Assembly: GCA_003233475.1 (NCBI GenBank)
Contig: QILU01000052.1
Span: forward strand, 1-6,735
Direction of reading: 5' to 3'
DNA from: Ahrensia sp.
Lineage (GTDB): Bacteria; Pseudomonadota; Alphaproteobacteria; Rhizobiales; Rhizobiaceae
Length of the DNA stretch: 6,735 bases
The notes under the pieces were generated by a model. That model worked only from the letters and a program-made list of their open reading frames with translations, was not told where the DNA came from and searched no databases. A program made the translations under genes and the position numbers. Positions 6,326 through 6,735 of the stretch are shown one piece after another. Positions within the stretch are counted from its first letter, which is position 1. Every line of letters starts with the position of its first letter.

Positions 6326-6365
6326 ACCGTTCTAATTTCATTTTTAGAACGGTGTTTAGAACGGT
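6326..6365 (+). repeat. TTTAGAACGGT arm-like repeat cluster
   Basis: TTTAGAACGGT occurs twice in direct orientation, 12 nt apart (6343-6353 and 6355-6365). An inverted copy, ACCGTTCTAA at 6326-6335, pairs perfectly over 10 bp with 6344-6353 across an 8-nt loop (TTTCATTT). No T-tract follows, so a terminator is unlikely. The 12-nt period equals that of the TTACACA pair on the other side of the tRNA, and such tandem short sites next to a tRNA 3' end are typical of integrase arm sites. This suggests that a second, different element borders the tRNA on the right. Confidence 0.5.
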
Positions 6366-6380
6366 AAGTCTCATCCAACC

Positions 6381-6593
6381 TTATCGTTTATAACCGAGTT
6401 CTACTTTGTCCAGTCCCTCTTCAACCAGCTTGAACAATATTTCAGGATTGTCGGCATAGCCCTCCCCTTCATCGGCGAACAGATCAGCGGTGATTGTGCC
6501 GCCAGCCTGTTTATATTCGTCCACCGATATGAAGGTGAACAGCTTGCTGCGCATATCAACCTTCTCATCGGTGAGGATGGAACGGCGGCTTGA
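6381..6593 (-). pseudogene. ParB-like partition protein, internal fragment
   Basis: The minus-strand frame reads SSRRSILTDEKVDMRSKLF, then FISVDEYKQAGGTITADLF, ADEGEGYADNPEILFKLVEE and GLDKVELGYKR before TAA. The pattern of an EYxxAGGTIT-DLF motif, an acidic stretch with a D/NPEIL, then LVEE resembles the middle of the long ParB/RepB/Spo0J-type proteins found on plasmids and integrated elements of alphaproteobacteria. The ParB nuclease-like N-terminal domain, the helix-turn-helix and the C-terminus are all absent. The only ATG, at 6554-6552, gives 57 residues. The upstream junction lies near 6595. This is a relic of a plasmid or conjugative element; the family call rests on motif memory, without alignment. 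Confidence 0.5.
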
Positions 6594-6699
6594 TGTGGTT
6601 GAATTTGTTAACTGGCTGGAGGCACTAGGTGAAAGCGAACAAGCTGCCGTTATTTGCTGGCAGATACTGACTCATGACAAAAGTGATAAGGTTGCATGA
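6577..6699 (+). pseudogene. C-terminal coding fragment of unknown gene
   Basis: From about 6590 the plus strand turns protein-like: LDVVEFVNWLEALG then ESEQAAVICWQILTHDKSDK and a VA end, followed by TGA inside the right 18-bp inverted repeat. The ATG at 6577 gives 40 residues, but its first few codons lie in the antisense of the ParB remnant, so the real 5' part is missing. A transposase C-terminus belonging to the 335-bp unit would fit, because transposase genes often stop within the terminal repeat, but I do not recognise the family. Confidence 0.3.
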
Positions 6700-6735
6700 G
6701 ACCCAATTCAACAACGCAATCCAAACTTTGTCCAA

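Larger units (their letters stand above)
6368..6702. mobile_element. 335-bp unit with 18-bp terminal inverted repeats (MITE-like)
   Basis: GTCTCATCCAACCTTATC at 6368-6385 is the reverse complement, at 17 of 18 positions, of GATAAGGTTGCATGAGAC at 6685-6702. The match stops sharply on both sides. I see no convincing target duplication in the flanks. Inside are a ParB remnant on the minus strand and an unrelated coding fragment on the plus strand, each reading outward and stopping inside its nearest terminal repeat (TAA at 6383-6381, TGA at 6697-6699). The simplest reading is a shrunken insertion sequence that kept its ends and picked up a piece of foreign gene. I cannot name the IS family. Confidence 0.45.

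Noticed and set aside
6326..6353. Rho-independent terminator
   Set aside because: The 10-bp stem is good but no T-tract follows on either strand, and the arm sequence is repeated again at 6355-6365, which fits protein-binding sites better.

Overview
The window looks like the accessory edge of an alphaproteobacterial genome. A sphingomonad-like origin is a guess from the style of the ParB remnant and the IS5/IS427-type transposase; there is no marker gene. It reads as stacked mobile DNA beside a cut-off tRNA-Lys(CTT) 3' half at 6256-6300. No integrase, replication gene or CRISPR array is visible.

Left block (1-1898): two overlapping minus-strand reading frames of unknown function (1-412 and 357-641) sit head to head with a plus-strand DUF3800 protein (747-1898, TTG start). 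An imperfect 85-bp repeat follows (1943-2027): two TTACACA heptamers 12 nt apart, a TATCATT/AATGATA hairpin and a terminal CTCT.

Middle block (2028-6259): the same 85-bp repeat recurs at 6175-6259 in direct orientation, 75 of 85 positions identical with no indels, so the two ends are exactly 4,232 bp apart. Between them is a minus-strand operon of three exported proteins: a 585-aa Sec-exported protein of unknown family (3686-5443), a GH114-type glycoside hydrolase lipoprotein (2853-3689, ATGA overlap with the gene before) and a 219-aa lipoprotein with a HETTH zinc-protease motif (2146-2805). Upstream is an internally deleted IS5-family element (5639-6107) with intact terminal repeats and only the C-terminal half of its transposase.

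Right block (6256-6735): the second repeat runs straight into the tRNA-Lys anticodon loop, and the rest of the tRNA to its CCA end follows. Beyond it lies a second cluster of 12-nt-period repeats (TTTAGAACGGT), then a 335-bp unit bounded by 18-bp inverted repeats (17/18) that encloses a ParB remnant on the minus strand and an unrelated C-terminal coding fragment on the plus strand.

The main reading is an integrase-less 4.2-kb unit stacked next to a related element at a tRNA-Lys gene. Its cargo acts at the cell envelope: a polysaccharide hydrolase, a putative metalloprotease and an uncharacterised secreted partner.
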